64,000 nt of DNA from a bacterium (GCA_905221295.1 CAJNCP010000001.1:124001-188000); one strand, 5' to 3'. Shown: positions 20,333-30,060, counted from the first letter of the stretch. Notes: generated by a model from the letters alone, not told the origin. A program made the numbers and translations.

Positions 20333-21241
20333 ATGTTTGTAGAAAAGCAGTTGGGCAATGGATGCACTTGGATTAACCTAGATTTGGGAAAATTGAAAAA
20401 ACTAGAAGATCTCTCTGAAATCTATGGATTGGACAAGGAAACCATCGAATACGCACTGGATAGAAATGAGCGTGCCCACATGGACTACCACCGCGAAAGT
20501 GGAACCGTCACCTTTATCTACAATGTATTGGATTTGAAAAAGGACAAGGAATACTATGAAGCCTTTCCCATGACCTTTATCGTAGAACATCATCGCTTGA
20601 TTACGATTAGCAATAAGAAAAATGCCTATGTGATTGAACAGATGACACGTTATTTAGAGAGTCATGATATGCTTTCTATTTACAAATTTCTCTTTGCTAG
20701 TCTGGAAATCATCAGCAATGCCTACTATCCTGTCATCGAACAGATGGATAAGAGTAAGGATGAGGTCAATGGCCTCTTGCGTCAGCGAACGACCAAGAAA
20801 AACCTCTTTGCCCTTTCCGACTTGGAGACTGGTATGGTCTATCTGACAGCGGCTGCCAAGCAGAATCGCATGTTGCTAGAACATATCCAAGGCCATGCCC
20901 TTTATCGCGGTTTTAACGAAGTTGAGAGAGAACAGTTTGATGATGCCATGATTGAGGCTCATCAGTTGGTTTCGATGACCGATTTGATTTCTCAAGTTCT
21001 GCAACAACTCTCAGCCTCTTACAACAACATTTTGAATAATAACCTGAATGATAACTTGACAACCTTGACCATCATTTCAGTCTTGCTAGCTGTTTTGGCA
21101 GTAGTGACGGGCTTTTTCGGGATGAATGTTCCCCTCCCCTTCACAGATGAGCCCTATGCTTGGGTCTACATCAGCTTGGCGAGTGCGGTCTTATGGCTGG
21201 TTTTGTCATTGATTTTGAGAAAAATTGCGAAAAAAAGTTAA
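20333..21241 (+). CDS. CorA-family magnesium transporter
   Basis: A 302-residue protein with a large N-terminal cytoplasmic domain (alpha/beta then long helices) and two C-terminal membrane segments, the first ending in the signature GMN (FFGMNVPLPF, near residue 265). This is the CorA/MIT family; it probably carries Mg2+ or another divalent ion. AAAGGAG lies six bases before the ATG. The HAD phosphatase gene follows after 14 bp, so the two may be co-transcribed. Confidence 0.9.
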   Translation: MFVEKQLGNGCTWINLDLGKLKKLEDLSEIYGLDKETIEYALDRNERAHMDYHRESGTVTFIYNVLDLKKDKEYYEAFPMTFIVEHHRLITISNKKNAYVIEQMTRYLESHDMLSIYKFLFASLEIISNAYYPVIEQMDKSKDEVNGLLRQRTTKKNLFALSDLETGMVYLTAAAKQNRMLLEHIQGHALYRGFNEVEREQFDDAMIEAHQLVSMTDLISQVLQQLSASYNNILNNNLNDNLTTLTIISVLLAVLAVVTGFFGMNVPLPFTDEPYAWVYISLASAVLWLVLSLILRKIAKKS

Positions 21242-21255
21242 GAAAAGGAGCCAGA

Positions 21256-21783
21256 ATGGCGATTGAAAACTATATGCCAGATTTTGCTGTGGAAGCAGTC
21301 TATGATCTGACAGTCCCAAGCCTGCAGGCGCAGGAAATCAAGGCTGTTTTGGTCGATTTGGACAATACCCTCATTGCTTGGAACAACCCTGATGGGACGC
21401 CAGAGATGAAGCAATGGCTACATGATCTCCGTGACGCGGGCATTCGCATCATCGTGGTCTCAAATAATACCAAAAAACGGGTTCAACGCGCAGTTGAGAA
21501 ATTTGGGATTGATTACGTTTATTGGGCCTTGAAGCCTTTCACATTTGGGATCGACCGTGCCATGAAGGAATTTCACTATGAAAAAAATGAAGTGGTCATG
21601 GTCGGCGACCAACTCATGACGGATATTCGCGCAGCCCATCGTGCGGGTATTCGCTCGATTTTAGTCAAACCCTTGGTCCAACATGACTCGATCAAAACGC
21701 AGATTAACCGGGCTCGTGAGCGTCGTGTCATGCGAAAAATCACTGAAAAGTACGGACCGATTACATATAAAAAAGGAATTTAA
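21256..21783 (+). CDS. yqeG: YqeG-family HAD IIIA phosphatase
   Basis: A 175-residue HAD-superfamily protein. Motif I DLDNT is at residues 34-38, motif II around VVSNNT, a KP motif III, and motif IV VGDQLMTDI. The start ATG 21256 has AAAGGAG six bases upstream; the longer frame reaches into corA. In Firmicutes yqeG heads a conserved cluster with yqeH, yhbY, nadD and yqeK, as here. The substrate is unknown. Confidence 0.92.
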   Translation: MAIENYMPDFAVEAVYDLTVPSLQAQEIKAVLVDLDNTLIAWNNPDGTPEMKQWLHDLRDAGIRIIVVSNNTKKRVQRAVEKFGIDYVYWALKPFTFGIDRAMKEFHYEKNEVVMVGDQLMTDIRAAHRAGIRSILVKPLVQHDSIKTQINRARERRVMRKITEKYGPITYKKGI

Positions 21784-21785
21784 CT

Positions 21786-22892
21786 ATGGAAGAAATTCTC
21801 TGTATTGGTTGTGGAGCAACCATTCAGACGACAGACAAGGCTGGTCTGGGATTTACACCCCAGTCGGCACTTGAAAAAGGTTTGGAGACTGGCGAGGTCT
21901 ATTGCCAACGTTGTTTCCGTCTCCGCCACTACAATGAAATTACTGATGTCCAGTTGACGGACGATGATTTTCTCAAGCTTTTGCACGAGGTGGGAGACAG
22001 TGATGCCTTAGTGGTCAATGTCATTGATATTTTTGACTTTAATGGTTCTGTCATCCCAGGCTTGCCACGCTTTGTATCGGGCAATGATGTTCTCTTGGTG
22101 GGAAATAAAAAAGATATCCTGCCCAAGTCTGTTAAACCGGGCAAGATTAGCCAATGGCTGATGGAGCGTGCCCACGAAGAAGGTCTTCGCCCTGTGGATG
22201 TCGTCCTGACTTCAGCACAGAATAAGCATGCTATCAAGGAAGTCATTGACAAGATTGAACACTACCGTAAGGGCCGTGATGTCTATGTGGTCGGTGTGAC
22301 CAACGTTGGAAAGTCAACCCTCATCAACGCTATTATCCAAGAAATTACGGGTGACCAGAATGTCATCACGACTTCACGCTTTCCAGGGACAACCTTGGAC
22401 AAGATTGAGATTCCGCTTGACGACGGATCTTATATTTACGATACGCCGGGAATCATCCACCGTCACCAAATGGCCCACTACTTGACGGCTAAAAATCTCA
22501 AGTATGTCAGTCCTAAAAAGGAAATCAAGCCCAAAACCTATCAGCTCAATCCTGAACAAACCCTGTTTCTTGGTGGTTTGGGGCGCTTTGACTTCATTGC
22601 AGGTGAGAAGCAAGGTTTCACAGCCTTCTTTGACAATGAACTCAAACTCCACCGTACCAAGCTAGAAGGAGCGAGTGCTTTCTACGACAAGCACCTCGGA
22701 ACTCTCCTCACGCCTCCTAACAATAAGGAAAAAGAAGATTTTCCAAAACTAGTCCAGCATGTATTTACCATTAAGGACAAGACTGATTTGGTCATCTCAG
22801 GCCTGGGCTGGATCCGCGTAACAGGCACCGCCAAAGTCGCCGTCTGGGCACCAGAAGGCGTCGTCGTCGTCACACGAAAAGCCATTATTTAA
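21786..22892 (+). CDS. yqeH: Ribosome biogenesis GTPase YqeH
   Basis: A 368-residue circularly permuted GTPase. An N-terminal zinc finger (Cys-6, Cys-9 and a second CxxC near residue 40) is followed by G4 (NKKD), G5 (TSAQN), then G1 (GVTNVGKST), G2 and G3 (DTPG), the order typical of the YlqF/YqeH group. It is needed for 30S subunit assembly in Bacillus. It starts two bases after the yqeG stop. Confidence 0.95.
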   Translation: MEEILCIGCGATIQTTDKAGLGFTPQSALEKGLETGEVYCQRCFRLRHYNEITDVQLTDDDFLKLLHEVGDSDALVVNVIDIFDFNGSVIPGLPRFVSGNDVLLVGNKKDILPKSVKPGKISQWLMERAHEEGLRPVDVVLTSAQNKHAIKEVIDKIEHYRKGRDVYVVGVTNVGKSTLINAIIQEITGDQNVITTSRFPGTTLDKIEIPLDDGSYIYDTPGIIHRHQMAHYLTAKNLKYVSPKKEIKPKTYQLNPEQTLFLGGLGRFDFIAGEKQGFTAFFDNELKLHRTKLEGASAFYDKHLGTLLTPPNNKEKEDFPKLVQHVFTIKDKTDLVISGLGWIRVTGTAKVAVWAPEGVVVVTRKAII

Positions 22893-22903
22893 ACACAGAA
22901 AGG

Positions 22904-23095
22904 AAAGAGTCATCTAGATTCGGGCGAGTCCTGCGAGCCCGTAGAGAATACTTTTCGCTGTAGTGTCAGTTGGTACAAGTGATTGTACCAACTGCGGAAA
23001 ATTTGAGACCTTAGGCTCAAATTTTAGTCATGAAAGTCCGAAGGACTTTGCTGACGTCCGTCATCACTTCAGAAAAGTATAAAAAGAAACTCTTT
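22904..23095. repeat. Nested multi-hairpin intergenic element
   Basis: Between yqeH and yhbY the sequence is almost wholly made of inverted repeats nested in each other. Outer arms are AAAGAGT (22904-22910) / ACTCTTT (23089-23095) and ATACTTTTC (22948-22956) / GAAAAGTAT (23072-23080). Inner hairpins are a 12-bp perfect stem with loop GTGA (22967-22994), a 10-bp stem (22998-23007 with 23016-23025) and a 7-bp stem with loop GAA (23033-23049). It has no coding potential. It could be a MITE-like repeat or a structured RNA leader of yhbY. Confidence 0.7.
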
Positions 23096-23106
23096 TAAAG
23101 AAAATT

Positions 23107-23418
23107 ATGTCATTAACATCGAAACAACGTGCCTTCCTCAACAGCCAGGCACATACCCTCAAACCCATTATCCAAATCGGGAAAAATGGACTTAACGACC
23201 AAATCAAAACCAGCGTACGTCAAGCTCTTGACGCCCGTGAATTGATTAAAGTTACGCTCTTGCAAAACACAGATGAAAACATCCACGAAGTAGCTGAAAT
23301 TTTGGAAGAAGAAATAGGTGTGGATACAGTCCAAAAAATCGGACGTATCTTGATCTTGTTTAAGCAATCCAGCAAGAAAGAAAATCGCAAGATTTCCAAG
23401 AAAGTTAAAGAAATCTAA
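23107..23418 (+). CDS. yhbY: Ribosome assembly RNA-binding protein YhbY
   Basis: A 103-residue CRM-domain protein with the GxxG-type loop IGKNGLND near residue 23. CRM proteins bind 23S rRNA precursors during 50S assembly. No good ribosome site is visible before the ATG; the multi-hairpin element ends 11 bp upstream and may have displaced it. The gene order with yqeH and nadD is conserved in Firmicutes. Confidence 0.92.
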   Translation: MSLTSKQRAFLNSQAHTLKPIIQIGKNGLNDQIKTSVRQALDARELIKVTLLQNTDENIHEVAEILEEEIGVDTVQKIGRILILFKQSSKKENRKISKKVKEI

Positions 23419-23469
23419 AACCCTACTCCAAACAACTGTTTTTACAGAGAATTAAAGGAAGACGAGCCT

Positions 23470-24099
23470 ATGGCAATCGAATTATTGACTCCCTTTACCA
23501 AGGTAGAGTTGGAGCCAGAAATCAAGGAGAAAAAACGCAAACAAGTTGGGATTTTAGGGGGGAATTTTAACCCCGTTCACCATGCCCATCTTGTTGTGGC
23601 GGACCAAGTACGACAACAGTTGGGACTGGATCAAGTCCTGCTCATGCCTGAGTACCAACCACCCCACGTGGACCAAAAAGAAACCATCCCTGAGCATCAT
23701 CGTCTCAAGATGCTTGAGTTGGCGATTGAGGGGATTGAAGGGCTAGCCATTGAAACCATTGAGTTAGAGCGCAAGGGCATTTCCTACACCTACGACACCA
23801 TGAAGATTTTGACAGAGCAACATCCTGACACCGATTATTACTTTATTATCGGGGCTGATATGGTGGACTATCTACCTAAGTGGTACCGAATTGATGAGCT
23901 GGTCGACATGGTTCAATTTGTTGGAGTTCAGCGCCCACGCTACAAGGCAGGAACTTCCTATCCAGTTATCTGGGTAGATGTGCCTCTCATGGACATCTCG
24001 TCAAGCATGGTGCGTGATTTCCTTGCCCAAGGTCGGAAACCCAACTTTCTCTTACCTCAGCCAGTACTAGACTACATCGAGAAGGAGGGTCTCTACTGA
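23470..24099 (+). CDS. nadD: Nicotinate-nucleotide adenylyltransferase NadD
   Basis: A 209-residue nucleotidyltransferase with an N-terminal ~25-residue leader, then [12 protein letters not shown] (HxxH nucleotide-binding motif) and a C-terminal [10 protein letters not shown] motif typical of NadD. It converts nicotinate mononucleotide and ATP to deamido-NAD in NAD synthesis. The stop overlaps the start of yqeK by one base. Confidence 0.95.
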   Translation: MAIELLTPFTKVELEPEIKEKKRKQVGILGGNFNPVHHAHLVVADQVRQQLGLDQVLLMPEYQPPHVDQKETIPEHHRLKMLELAIEGIEGLAIETIELERKGISYTYDTMKILTEQHPDTDYYFIIGADMVDYLPKWYRIDELVDMVQFVGVQRPRYKAGTSYPVIWVDVPLMDISSSMVRDFLAQGRKPNFLLPQPVLDYIEKEGLY

Positions 24100-24692
24100 T
24101 GGCCTATCAAGACTATATCAATTGCTCCCGTGAGGCTTTGTTAGAAAAAATGGCAGAGCTTCTGCCTGAAAAACGCTTAACCCATTGCTTGGGTGTGGAG
24201 CGTGCAGCCATAGAACTAGCCCAGCGATTTAGAGTAGATGTTGAGAAGGCAGGTTTAGCAGGCCTTCTTCATGATTATGCTAAAAAGTTGTCAGATCAGG
24301 AATTTCTGGATTTGATTGACCGTTACCAGCTAGACCCTGACCTCAAAAACTGGGGCAATAATGTCTGGCATGGTATGGTTGGAATTTACAAGATTCAGGA
24401 AGATTTGGATTTGCATGATCCAGAAATCCTGCGAGCTATTGAAATCCATACAGTCGGAGCTGGTCAGATGACCGAGCTAGATAAGGTCATCTACGTCGCA
24501 GATTATATCGAACACAATCGTGCCTTTCCAGGCGTAGATGTGGCGCGTGAAATTGCTGAGCTATCGCTCAATAAGGCTGTGGCCTATGAGACAGCGCGAA
24601 CTGTGGAACATTTGGCTCATCAAGGATTTCCCATCTATCCCCAAACCCTTGAAACCTATAACGCCTTTGTGCACTATTTGAAAGAGGACTAA
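24099..24692 (+). CDS. yqeK: HD-domain hydrolase YqeK (Ap4A hydrolase)
   Basis: A 197-residue HD-domain phosphohydrolase with [17 protein letters not shown] (the HD pair) and later His residues that bind metal. YqeK proteins cleave diadenosine tetraphosphate symmetrically to ADP. It is translationally coupled to nadD (shared A of TGATGG) and directly abuts rsfS. Confidence 0.92.
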   Translation: MAYQDYINCSREALLEKMAELLPEKRLTHCLGVERAAIELAQRFRVDVEKAGLAGLLHDYAKKLSDQEFLDLIDRYQLDPDLKNWGNNVWHGMVGIYKIQEDLDLHDPEILRAIEIHTVGAGQMTELDKVIYVADYIEHNRAFPGVDVAREIAELSLNKAVAYETARTVEHLAHQGFPIYPQTLETYNAFVHYLKED

Positions 24693-25046
<354 letters not shown>

Positions 25047-25051
25047 TAGAT

Positions 25052-25080
25052 GAACTCAGCTGCAGTCAACTGGGTTTATT
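25052..25080 (+). terminator. Weak terminator after rsfS
   Basis: AACTCAG / CTGGGTT with one G-U pair and a ten-base loop, followed by TTATTT. A weak terminator or attenuator. Confidence 0.4.
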
Positions 25081-25149
25081 TGCTTATTTTAAAAGGAAAG
25101 TGATAGAAAGGTAAGAGTGTGGTGTTTGGTTGATGTTGAAACTGAACAC

Positions 25150-25236
25150 GAGCTAAAAGCAGTGAGAAAAAGATAACCTTCCCTTGTATCTGACGCTACG
25201 TCGGTAAGATTCCTATTTTCTCTTAGCTTTTAACGC
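25150..25236 (+). promoter_or_regulatory. Possible structured leader before the methyltransferase
   Basis: AGCTAA...GAGAAAA near 25151-25171 can pair with TTTTCTCTTAGCT near 25216-25228 with a bulge; inside lies a small GACG/CGTC hairpin. No protein is coded here. It could be an RNA leader or a decayed repeat; no known riboswitch class was recognised. Confidence 0.25.
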
Positions 25237-25252
25237 TCTTTGTATCTTAATT

Positions 25253-25993
25253 ATGGCGACATATGAAACTTTTGCGGCTGTTTACGATGCTGTGATGGAT
25301 GATAGTTTATACGATAAATGGACGGATTTTTCTCTACGTCATTTGCCTAAGACCAAGGAGAGAAAGAAACTCTTGGAATTGGCTTGTGGGACAGGCATCC
25401 AGTCTGTGCGCTTTTCTCAGGCTGGTTTTGATGTAACTGGACTGGATTTGAGCGCGGATATGCTGAAGATTGCGGAGAAGAGAGCTGCTTCAGCCAAGCA
25501 AAAGATTGATTTTATTGAGGGCAACATGTTGAATTTGTCCAAGGCTGGTAAATATGATTTTGTGACTTGTTATTCGGACTCTATCTGCTACATGCAGGAT
25601 GAGGTGGAAGTAGGGGACGTCTTTAAGGAAGTATATAATGCCCTCAACGAAAATGGTGTATTTATCTTTGATGTGCATTCGACCTACCAGACAGATGAAA
25701 TTTTTCCAGGCTATTCTTATCATGAAAATGCGGAAGATTTTGCCATGCTCTGGGATACCTATGAGGACGCAGCACCTCACTCCATCGTGCATGAGTTGAC
25801 CTTCTTTATCAAGGAGGTTGACGGTTCCTTTAGTCGCCACGATGAAGTGCATGAGGAGCGAACTTATGAGGTTCTGACCTATGATATTTTGCTGGAACAG
25901 GCTGGATTTAAGTCATTCAAACTTTATGCGGACTTTGAGGACAAGGAGCCAACAGAAACCAGTAGACGTTGGTTTTTTGTGGCGCAGAAGTAG
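25253..25993 (+). CDS. Class I SAM-dependent methyltransferase
   Basis: A 246-residue methyltransferase with motif I LLELACGTGIQS near residue 42 and DVTGLDLSADML near residue 65, resembling the YqeM-like methyltransferases found beside rsfS in Firmicutes. The target is unknown. The ATG at 25253 has no visible Shine-Dalgarno sequence, but protein similarity to the family begins at its first residues (MATYETFAAVYD). It is followed nine bases later by tmcAL. Confidence 0.85.
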   Translation: MATYETFAAVYDAVMDDSLYDKWTDFSLRHLPKTKERKKLLELACGTGIQSVRFSQAGFDVTGLDLSADMLKIAEKRAASAKQKIDFIEGNMLNLSKAGKYDFVTCYSDSICYMQDEVEVGDVFKEVYNALNENGVFIFDVHSTYQTDEIFPGYSYHENAEDFAMLWDTYEDAAPHSIVHELTFFIKEVDGSFSRHDEVHEERTYEVLTYDILLEQAGFKSFKLYADFEDKEPTETSRRWFFVAQK

Positions 25994-26002
25994 GAGAACA
26001 TC

Positions 26003-27100
26003 ATGACCATCACAGGTATTATCGCGGAGTTCAATCCTTTTCATAATGGGCATAAATACCTACTGGAACAGGCAGAGGGACTGAAAATCGTAGCCATGTC
26101 AGGGAATTTCATGCAGCGAGGAGAGCCTGCTATTGTGGACAAGTGGACACGTGCCCAGATGGCGCTGGAAAATGAAGCGGATCTGGTAGTGGAATTGCCC
26201 TTTCTAGTCAGTGTTCAGGCAGCAGACTTCTTCGGTCAAGGGGTTGTGGATATCTTGGCTCGATTGGGGATTGATAGACTAGCTTTTGGGACAGAGGAAG
26301 TTCTGGATTACCAGAAAATTGCTGACTTATACACAGAGCAAGGTGCTGAGATGGAGAATTTTGTGGATAATCTGCCTGATTCTCTCTCCTATCCCCAGAA
26401 AACCCAAGCCATGTGGAAGGAATTTGCAGGTCTGGATTTTTCTGGCAAGACGCCCAATCATGTTCTAGCTTTGGCCTATGCCAAGGCGGTTGCGGGACGT
26501 AGAATCAAACTCCATCCGATTCAGCGTCAAGGAGCTGGCTATCATTCTGTGGACAAGGAAGTGGACTTTGCCTCGGCGACAGCTCTCCGTCAGCATCAAT
26601 CAGACCAAGATTTCTTAGAACGCTTTATGCCTTCCGTTGCCCTCTTTGAGCAGGCCAGTAAGGTGAGTTGGGACGACTATTTTCCCTTGCTCCGCTATCA
26701 AATTTTGTCAAATCCAGACCTAACGACCATCTATCAGGTCAATCAAGAAATGGCAGTGCGTATCAAGGAGGCCATCAAGATAGCCCAGTCTGTTGACGAA
26801 TTGGTCGAGGCGGTTGCGACAAAGCGTTATACCAAGGCGCGTGTCAGACGCCTCTTGACTTATATTTTGGTGCAGGCCAGAGAAAGCGACTTGCCAGAAG
26901 CTATCCATGTTCTTGGCTTTACTGAAAAAGGCAGACAACACCTCAAATCTCTGAAAGAGCAGGTCCATCTAGTCAGTCGAATTGGCAAAGAACCATGGGA
27001 TGCCATGACTCAAAAGGCAGACCAGATTTACCAACTAGGACACTCAAGTATAGCAGAACAGAATTTTGGCAGGGTTCCGATTAGAATAGAAACAAATTAA
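26003..27100 (+). CDS. tmcAL: tRNA(Met) cytidine acetate ligase TmcAL
   Basis: A 365-residue nucleotidyltransferase-fold protein (YlbM family) with [16 protein letters not shown] (HxGH motif) at residues 5-20 and [16 protein letters not shown] after it. In Bacillus TmcAL uses ATP and acetate to make N4-acetylcytidine at the wobble position of elongator tRNA-Met. AGGAG lies seven bases before the ATG. It is the last gene of the rsfS-methyltransferase-tmcAL string. Confidence 0.93.
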   Translation: MTITGIIAEFNPFHNGHKYLLEQAEGLKIVAMSGNFMQRGEPAIVDKWTRAQMALENEADLVVELPFLVSVQAADFFGQGVVDILARLGIDRLAFGTEEVLDYQKIADLYTEQGAEMENFVDNLPDSLSYPQKTQAMWKEFAGLDFSGKTPNHVLALAYAKAVAGRRIKLHPIQRQGAGYHSVDKEVDFASATALRQHQSDQDFLERFMPSVALFEQASKVSWDDYFPLLRYQILSNPDLTTIYQVNQEMAVRIKEAIKIAQSVDELVEAVATKRYTKARVRRLLTYILVQARESDLPEAIHVLGFTEKGRQHLKSLKEQVHLVSRIGKEPWDAMTQKADQIYQLGHSSIAEQNFGRVPIRIETN

Positions 27101-27125
27101 GTCTACTATTAAGTAGGCTTTTTGA
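27098..27125 (+). terminator. Terminator of tmcAL, copy 1 of a duplicated terminator
   Basis: AGTCTACT / AGTAGGCT stem with one G-U pair and a T-run, starting inside the tmcAL stop codon. Nearly the same sequence, also fused to a stop codon, follows yoeB. Confidence 0.75.
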
Positions 27126-27231
27126 GATTTTTTCGAATAAATAGATAGAAAAGAAAAATCTTGTACAAGTTCCTGATAATTTCTTTCTTTTTGTGTATAA
27201 TAGTGGAAAAGAGGTAAAACGAGGTATGGTT

Positions 27232-27486
27232 ATGGAAGCAGTTCTTTATTCAACATTCCGAAATCATTTAAAGGACTACATGAAGAAGGTAAATGATGAA
27301 TTTGAGCCTTTGACGGTGGTCAATAAAAATCCAGATGAGGATATTGTAGTCCTTTCAAAGAGCGAATGGGACAGTATTCAGGAAACCCTGAGAATCGCTC
27401 AGAACAAGGAACTTTCTGACAAGGTCTTGCGAGGAATGGCTCAAGTTCGTGCTGGAAGCACTCAGGTACATGTGATTGAGGAGTGA
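27232..27486 (+). CDS. yefM: Antitoxin YefM (Phd/YefM family)
   Basis: An 84-residue Phd/YefM antitoxin: an N-terminal DNA-binding part (MEAVLYSTFRNHLKDYMKKV) and a C-terminal toxin-neutralising tail. ATG 27232 is chosen because GAGG at 27221-27224 is correctly spaced; the upstream ATG 27226 is too close. TATAAT at 27196-27201 is the likely -10. It should repress its own promoter together with YoeB. The toxin starts four bases after its stop. Confidence 0.9.
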   Translation: MEAVLYSTFRNHLKDYMKKVNDEFEPLTVVNKNPDEDIVVLSKSEWDSIQETLRIAQNKELSDKVLRGMAQVRAGSTQVHVIEE

Positions 27487-27489
27487 GAA

Positions 27490-27744
27490 ATGCTGCTCAA
27501 GTTTACAGAAGATGCCTGGGCAGATTATTGCTATTGGCAAAACCAAGATAAGAAGACATTAAAAAGAATCAATAAATTAATCAAGGATATTCAACGCGAT
27601 CCTTTTGTAGGAATGGGGAAACCAGAACCACTCAAGTATGACTATCAAGGAGCTTGGTCGCGGCGCATTGATGCAGAAAATCGCTTGATTTATATGATAG
27701 ATGGGGATAGCGTGGCTTTCTTGTCCTTCAAAGATCATTACTAA
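27490..27744 (+). CDS. yoeB: Toxin YoeB (Txe/YoeB family mRNA interferase)
   Basis: An 84-residue RelE-fold ribosome-dependent mRNA endonuclease. Glu-46, Arg-65, His-83 and Tyr-84 coincide exactly with the catalytic residues known for E. coli YoeB, so the toxin looks active. It is neutralised by the adjacent YefM. The gene ends in a copy of the terminator that ends tmcAL. Confidence 0.93.
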   Translation: MLLKFTEDAWADYCYWQNQDKKTLKRINKLIKDIQRDPFVGMGKPEPLKYDYQGAWSRRIDAENRLIYMIDGDSVAFLSFKDHY

Positions 27745-27770
27745 GTCTACTGAAAGGTAGGCTTTTTTAT
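27742..27770 (+). terminator. Terminator of yoeB, copy 2 of the duplicated terminator
   Basis: TAAGTCTACT, five variable bases, then GTAGGCTTTTT, forming a short G-U containing stem with a T-run. Ten plus eleven bases are identical to the tmcAL terminator. Confidence 0.75.
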
Positions 27771-27845
27771 TTTAGAAATTTTAGTTAGCAGATTGAAGAT
27801 AAAATTTTTGGAAAATGACAGATTTCCTAAGTTAAGAAATCAGTA

Positions 27846-27869
27846 AAAAATTTTAGTATAATAACTAGA
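27846..27869 (+). repeat. 24-bp direct repeat, left copy (hsdM side)
   Basis: This 24-bp sequence containing AGTATAAT matches 22 of 24 bases of the copy at 32895-32918 before hsdR. It holds a possible -10 (27857-27862). Confidence 0.55.
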
Positions 27870-27896
27870 TCCTTGTCCTTGAATCCGCTTTATAAC

Positions 27897-27915
27897 CCTT
27901 ATTTTGTGGTATAAT
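27897..27915 (+). promoter_or_regulatory. Extended -10 promoter for hsdM
   Basis: TGTGG directly followed by TATAAT (27910-27915), 37 bp before the hsdM start. No clear -35. Confidence 0.55.
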
Positions 27916-27951
27916 GAAGAGAATTGTTAATAATAAAAACAGGGGAAGCAA

Positions 27952-30060
27952 ATGTCTAATTTCAAAGAAAAACTACCGCTATTCCAGTCGAACGATGTTC
28001 AGATTTCAAATGTGGTCAATGCAGTTTGGTCGATTGCGAATACCTTACGTGGGGCTTACCGTGCAGATAAGTATCGAGATGTTATCATTCCGATGTTTGT
28101 CTTGACTCGATTAGAAGCTGCTTTATTGCCAACGAAAGACGAAGTAGTTGCACTTTATAAGTCAAATCCCAATACACCCGAGAAGGTTCTTGAGAATAAA
28201 TCTGGCTACAAATACTATAATACCAGCTCTTTCACTCTTGAAAATCTCCAAAATGATCCCAATGCGATTGAAGAAAATTTTATTGCCTACCTAGATGGTT
28301 ATTCTTGTCGTGTGAAGGACATTATCGAAAATCTTAAGTTTAAAGAGCAGGTCCGTACACTTGCACAGTCTGGACGTCTTTTTACAGTGATTAAGAAATT
28401 TTCTCAGATTGATTTATCCCCAAGTTCTGTAGATTCTATGGTGATGGGCTATATGTTCGAGGATATTATCCGTCGTTTTTCTGAAAATGAGGAAGCAGGT
28501 TCCCACTATACGCCTCGTGAGGTCATTGCTCTAATGGTCAATCTGCTCTTGATCGAAGCTGATGAAGAATTATTTGTCGATAAAAAAGAGTTGAAAATCT
28601 TAGATATGGCTGCTGGGACAGGTGGTATGCTAGCGACATCCAAAAGTTACATCCGTAAGCTCAATACAGGGGCAACTGTCCGTCTTTTTGGTCAGGAAGT
28701 TTTACCTGAGACTTTCGGGATTGGTCAAGCGGATATGTTGATTCGTCAGGAAGACTCGGACTATTTCGTGAAGACCGATACATTAAAAGATCCGGATCCA
28801 TTCCCGGATAAGAAGATGAGTTTTGTCATTGCCAATCCTCCTTTTGGTCAATCCTGGGGCGGGAAAGATGCAGATGATGGCGTAGAAGACGCAGTTAAAA
28901 GAGACCATAACCTCTTTGAGAGTACAGAAGGTCGACAAGGACGTTTTGTTGCGACCCCGGGAACTGGCGATGCCCAACTGCTGTTCCATCTTCATGGTTT
29001 AGCTAAATTAGAAGAAAACGGTCGAGCTGCTATCATTTCAAATGGCTCTCCTCTCTTTTCTGGTGGTACTTCATCTGGGGAGAGTCAGATTCGTCGTTAC
29101 ATCCTTGAGAATGACTTACTAGAAGCTATTATTGCCCTTCCGGGACAGTTTTTCTACAATACAGGGATTGGAATTTATATCTGGATTTACAATAAAAATA
29201 AATCTCCTGAGCGTCAAAACAAGGTCCAGTTCATCGATGCGACAGAGGAGTTTGTCCCTTTGCGTAAGTCACTTGGACAAAAACGCCGTGAATTGTCTCA
29301 AGATAATATCCGCCAGATCCTCCAATGGTATGATGATTTCAAAGAAAATGACCATGTGAAAATTTTTGATAAGGAGGAGTTTCTTTACCGAGAATATACG
29401 GTCATGCAACCTCTGCAACGTCGTGGTTGGATTACTGAAAAAACCATTGAAAAGGCAAAAAGTGTTCCTTTCCTAGCTAAACTGTTTGACGAATACCAGT
29501 ATCAAGAATTGCTAGAGATGGAACCACGCTCAGCCAAAGATGAGAAGAAATTACAAGACTTTGAAGCTGGGAAAATCAAGCAAGAAGCTATCTTAGATGC
29601 TCTTGGTAAGGGAATTACAGATGACAGTTTCCCTAACTTTGAAAGCTTTGTCCAAGTCATTAATGACTTGTTGGGAGACATCAAGGTAACGCCTGCGAAC
29701 ATCAATGCTTTAGCTTTGGCTATGAGTGAGATGGACAAGACAGCAGAAGTCATCCGTACTAAGAAGAAAGACAAGCCAAATGAGATAGCTGGAGGGATTG
29801 TCTATGATAAGACCACCAAGGACAGTGAAATCGTCAAGTTGACAGAGGATGTTGAGGACTACTTTGCGCGTGAGGTTTATCCTCATGTACCTGATGCCCA
29901 CTACTGGTTTGATGAGGAAAAGGGCTATGGAGCGGAGATTCCTTTTACCCGCTATTTCTATCACTACCAAGCACCAGAAAGTGCAGAGAAACTTTTATCA
30001 GAGTTCTATGACTTAGAAGCAGAACTACAGACTCTCTTGGAGGAATTAAAACATGACTAG
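27952..30060 (+). CDS. hsdM: Type I restriction-modification DNA methyltransferase HsdM
   Basis: A 702-residue N6-adenine methyltransferase. It has an N-terminal helical HsdM domain, GSHYTPREVI, a SAM-binding motif DMAAGTGGML near residue 220 and the catalytic NPPF near residue 294. It modifies the target set by HsdS and is part of the restriction complex with HsdR. At about 700 residues it is longer than the 500-540 of many HsdM proteins, owing to a long C-terminal extension. The end overlaps hsdS by eight bases. Confidence 0.93.
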   Translation: MSNFKEKLPLFQSNDVQISNVVNAVWSIANTLRGAYRADKYRDVIIPMFVLTRLEAALLPTKDEVVALYKSNPNTPEKVLENKSGYKYYNTSSFTLENLQNDPNAIEENFIAYLDGYSCRVKDIIENLKFKEQVRTLAQSGRLFTVIKKFSQIDLSPSSVDSMVMGYMFEDIIRRFSENEEAGSHYTPREVIALMVNLLLIEADEELFVDKKELKILDMAAGTGGMLATSKSYIRKLNTGATVRLFGQEVLPETFGIGQADMLIRQEDSDYFVKTDTLKDPDPFPDKKMSFVIANPPFGQSWGGKDADDGVEDAVKRDHNLFESTEGRQGRFVATPGTGDAQLLFHLHGLAKLEENGRAAIISNGSPLFSGGTSSGESQIRRYILENDLLEAIIALPGQFFYNTGIGIYIWIYNKNKSPERQNKVQFIDATEEFVPLRKSLGQKRRELSQDNIRQILQWYDDFKENDHVKIFDKEEFLYREYTVMQPLQRRGWITEKTIEKAKSVPFLAKLFDEYQYQELLEMEPRSAKDEKKLQDFEAGKIKQEAILDALGKGITDDSFPNFESFVQVINDLLGDIKVTPANINALALAMSEMDKTAEVIRTKKKDKPNEIAGGIVYDKTTKDSEIVKLTEDVEDYFAREVYPHVPDAHYWFDEEKGYGAEIPFTRYFYHYQAPESAEKLLSEFYDLEAELQTLLEELKHD

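Noticed and set aside
27161..27166. TTGTAC as the -35 of yefM
   Set aside because: It is 29 bp from TATAAT, too far for a sigma-A promoter.
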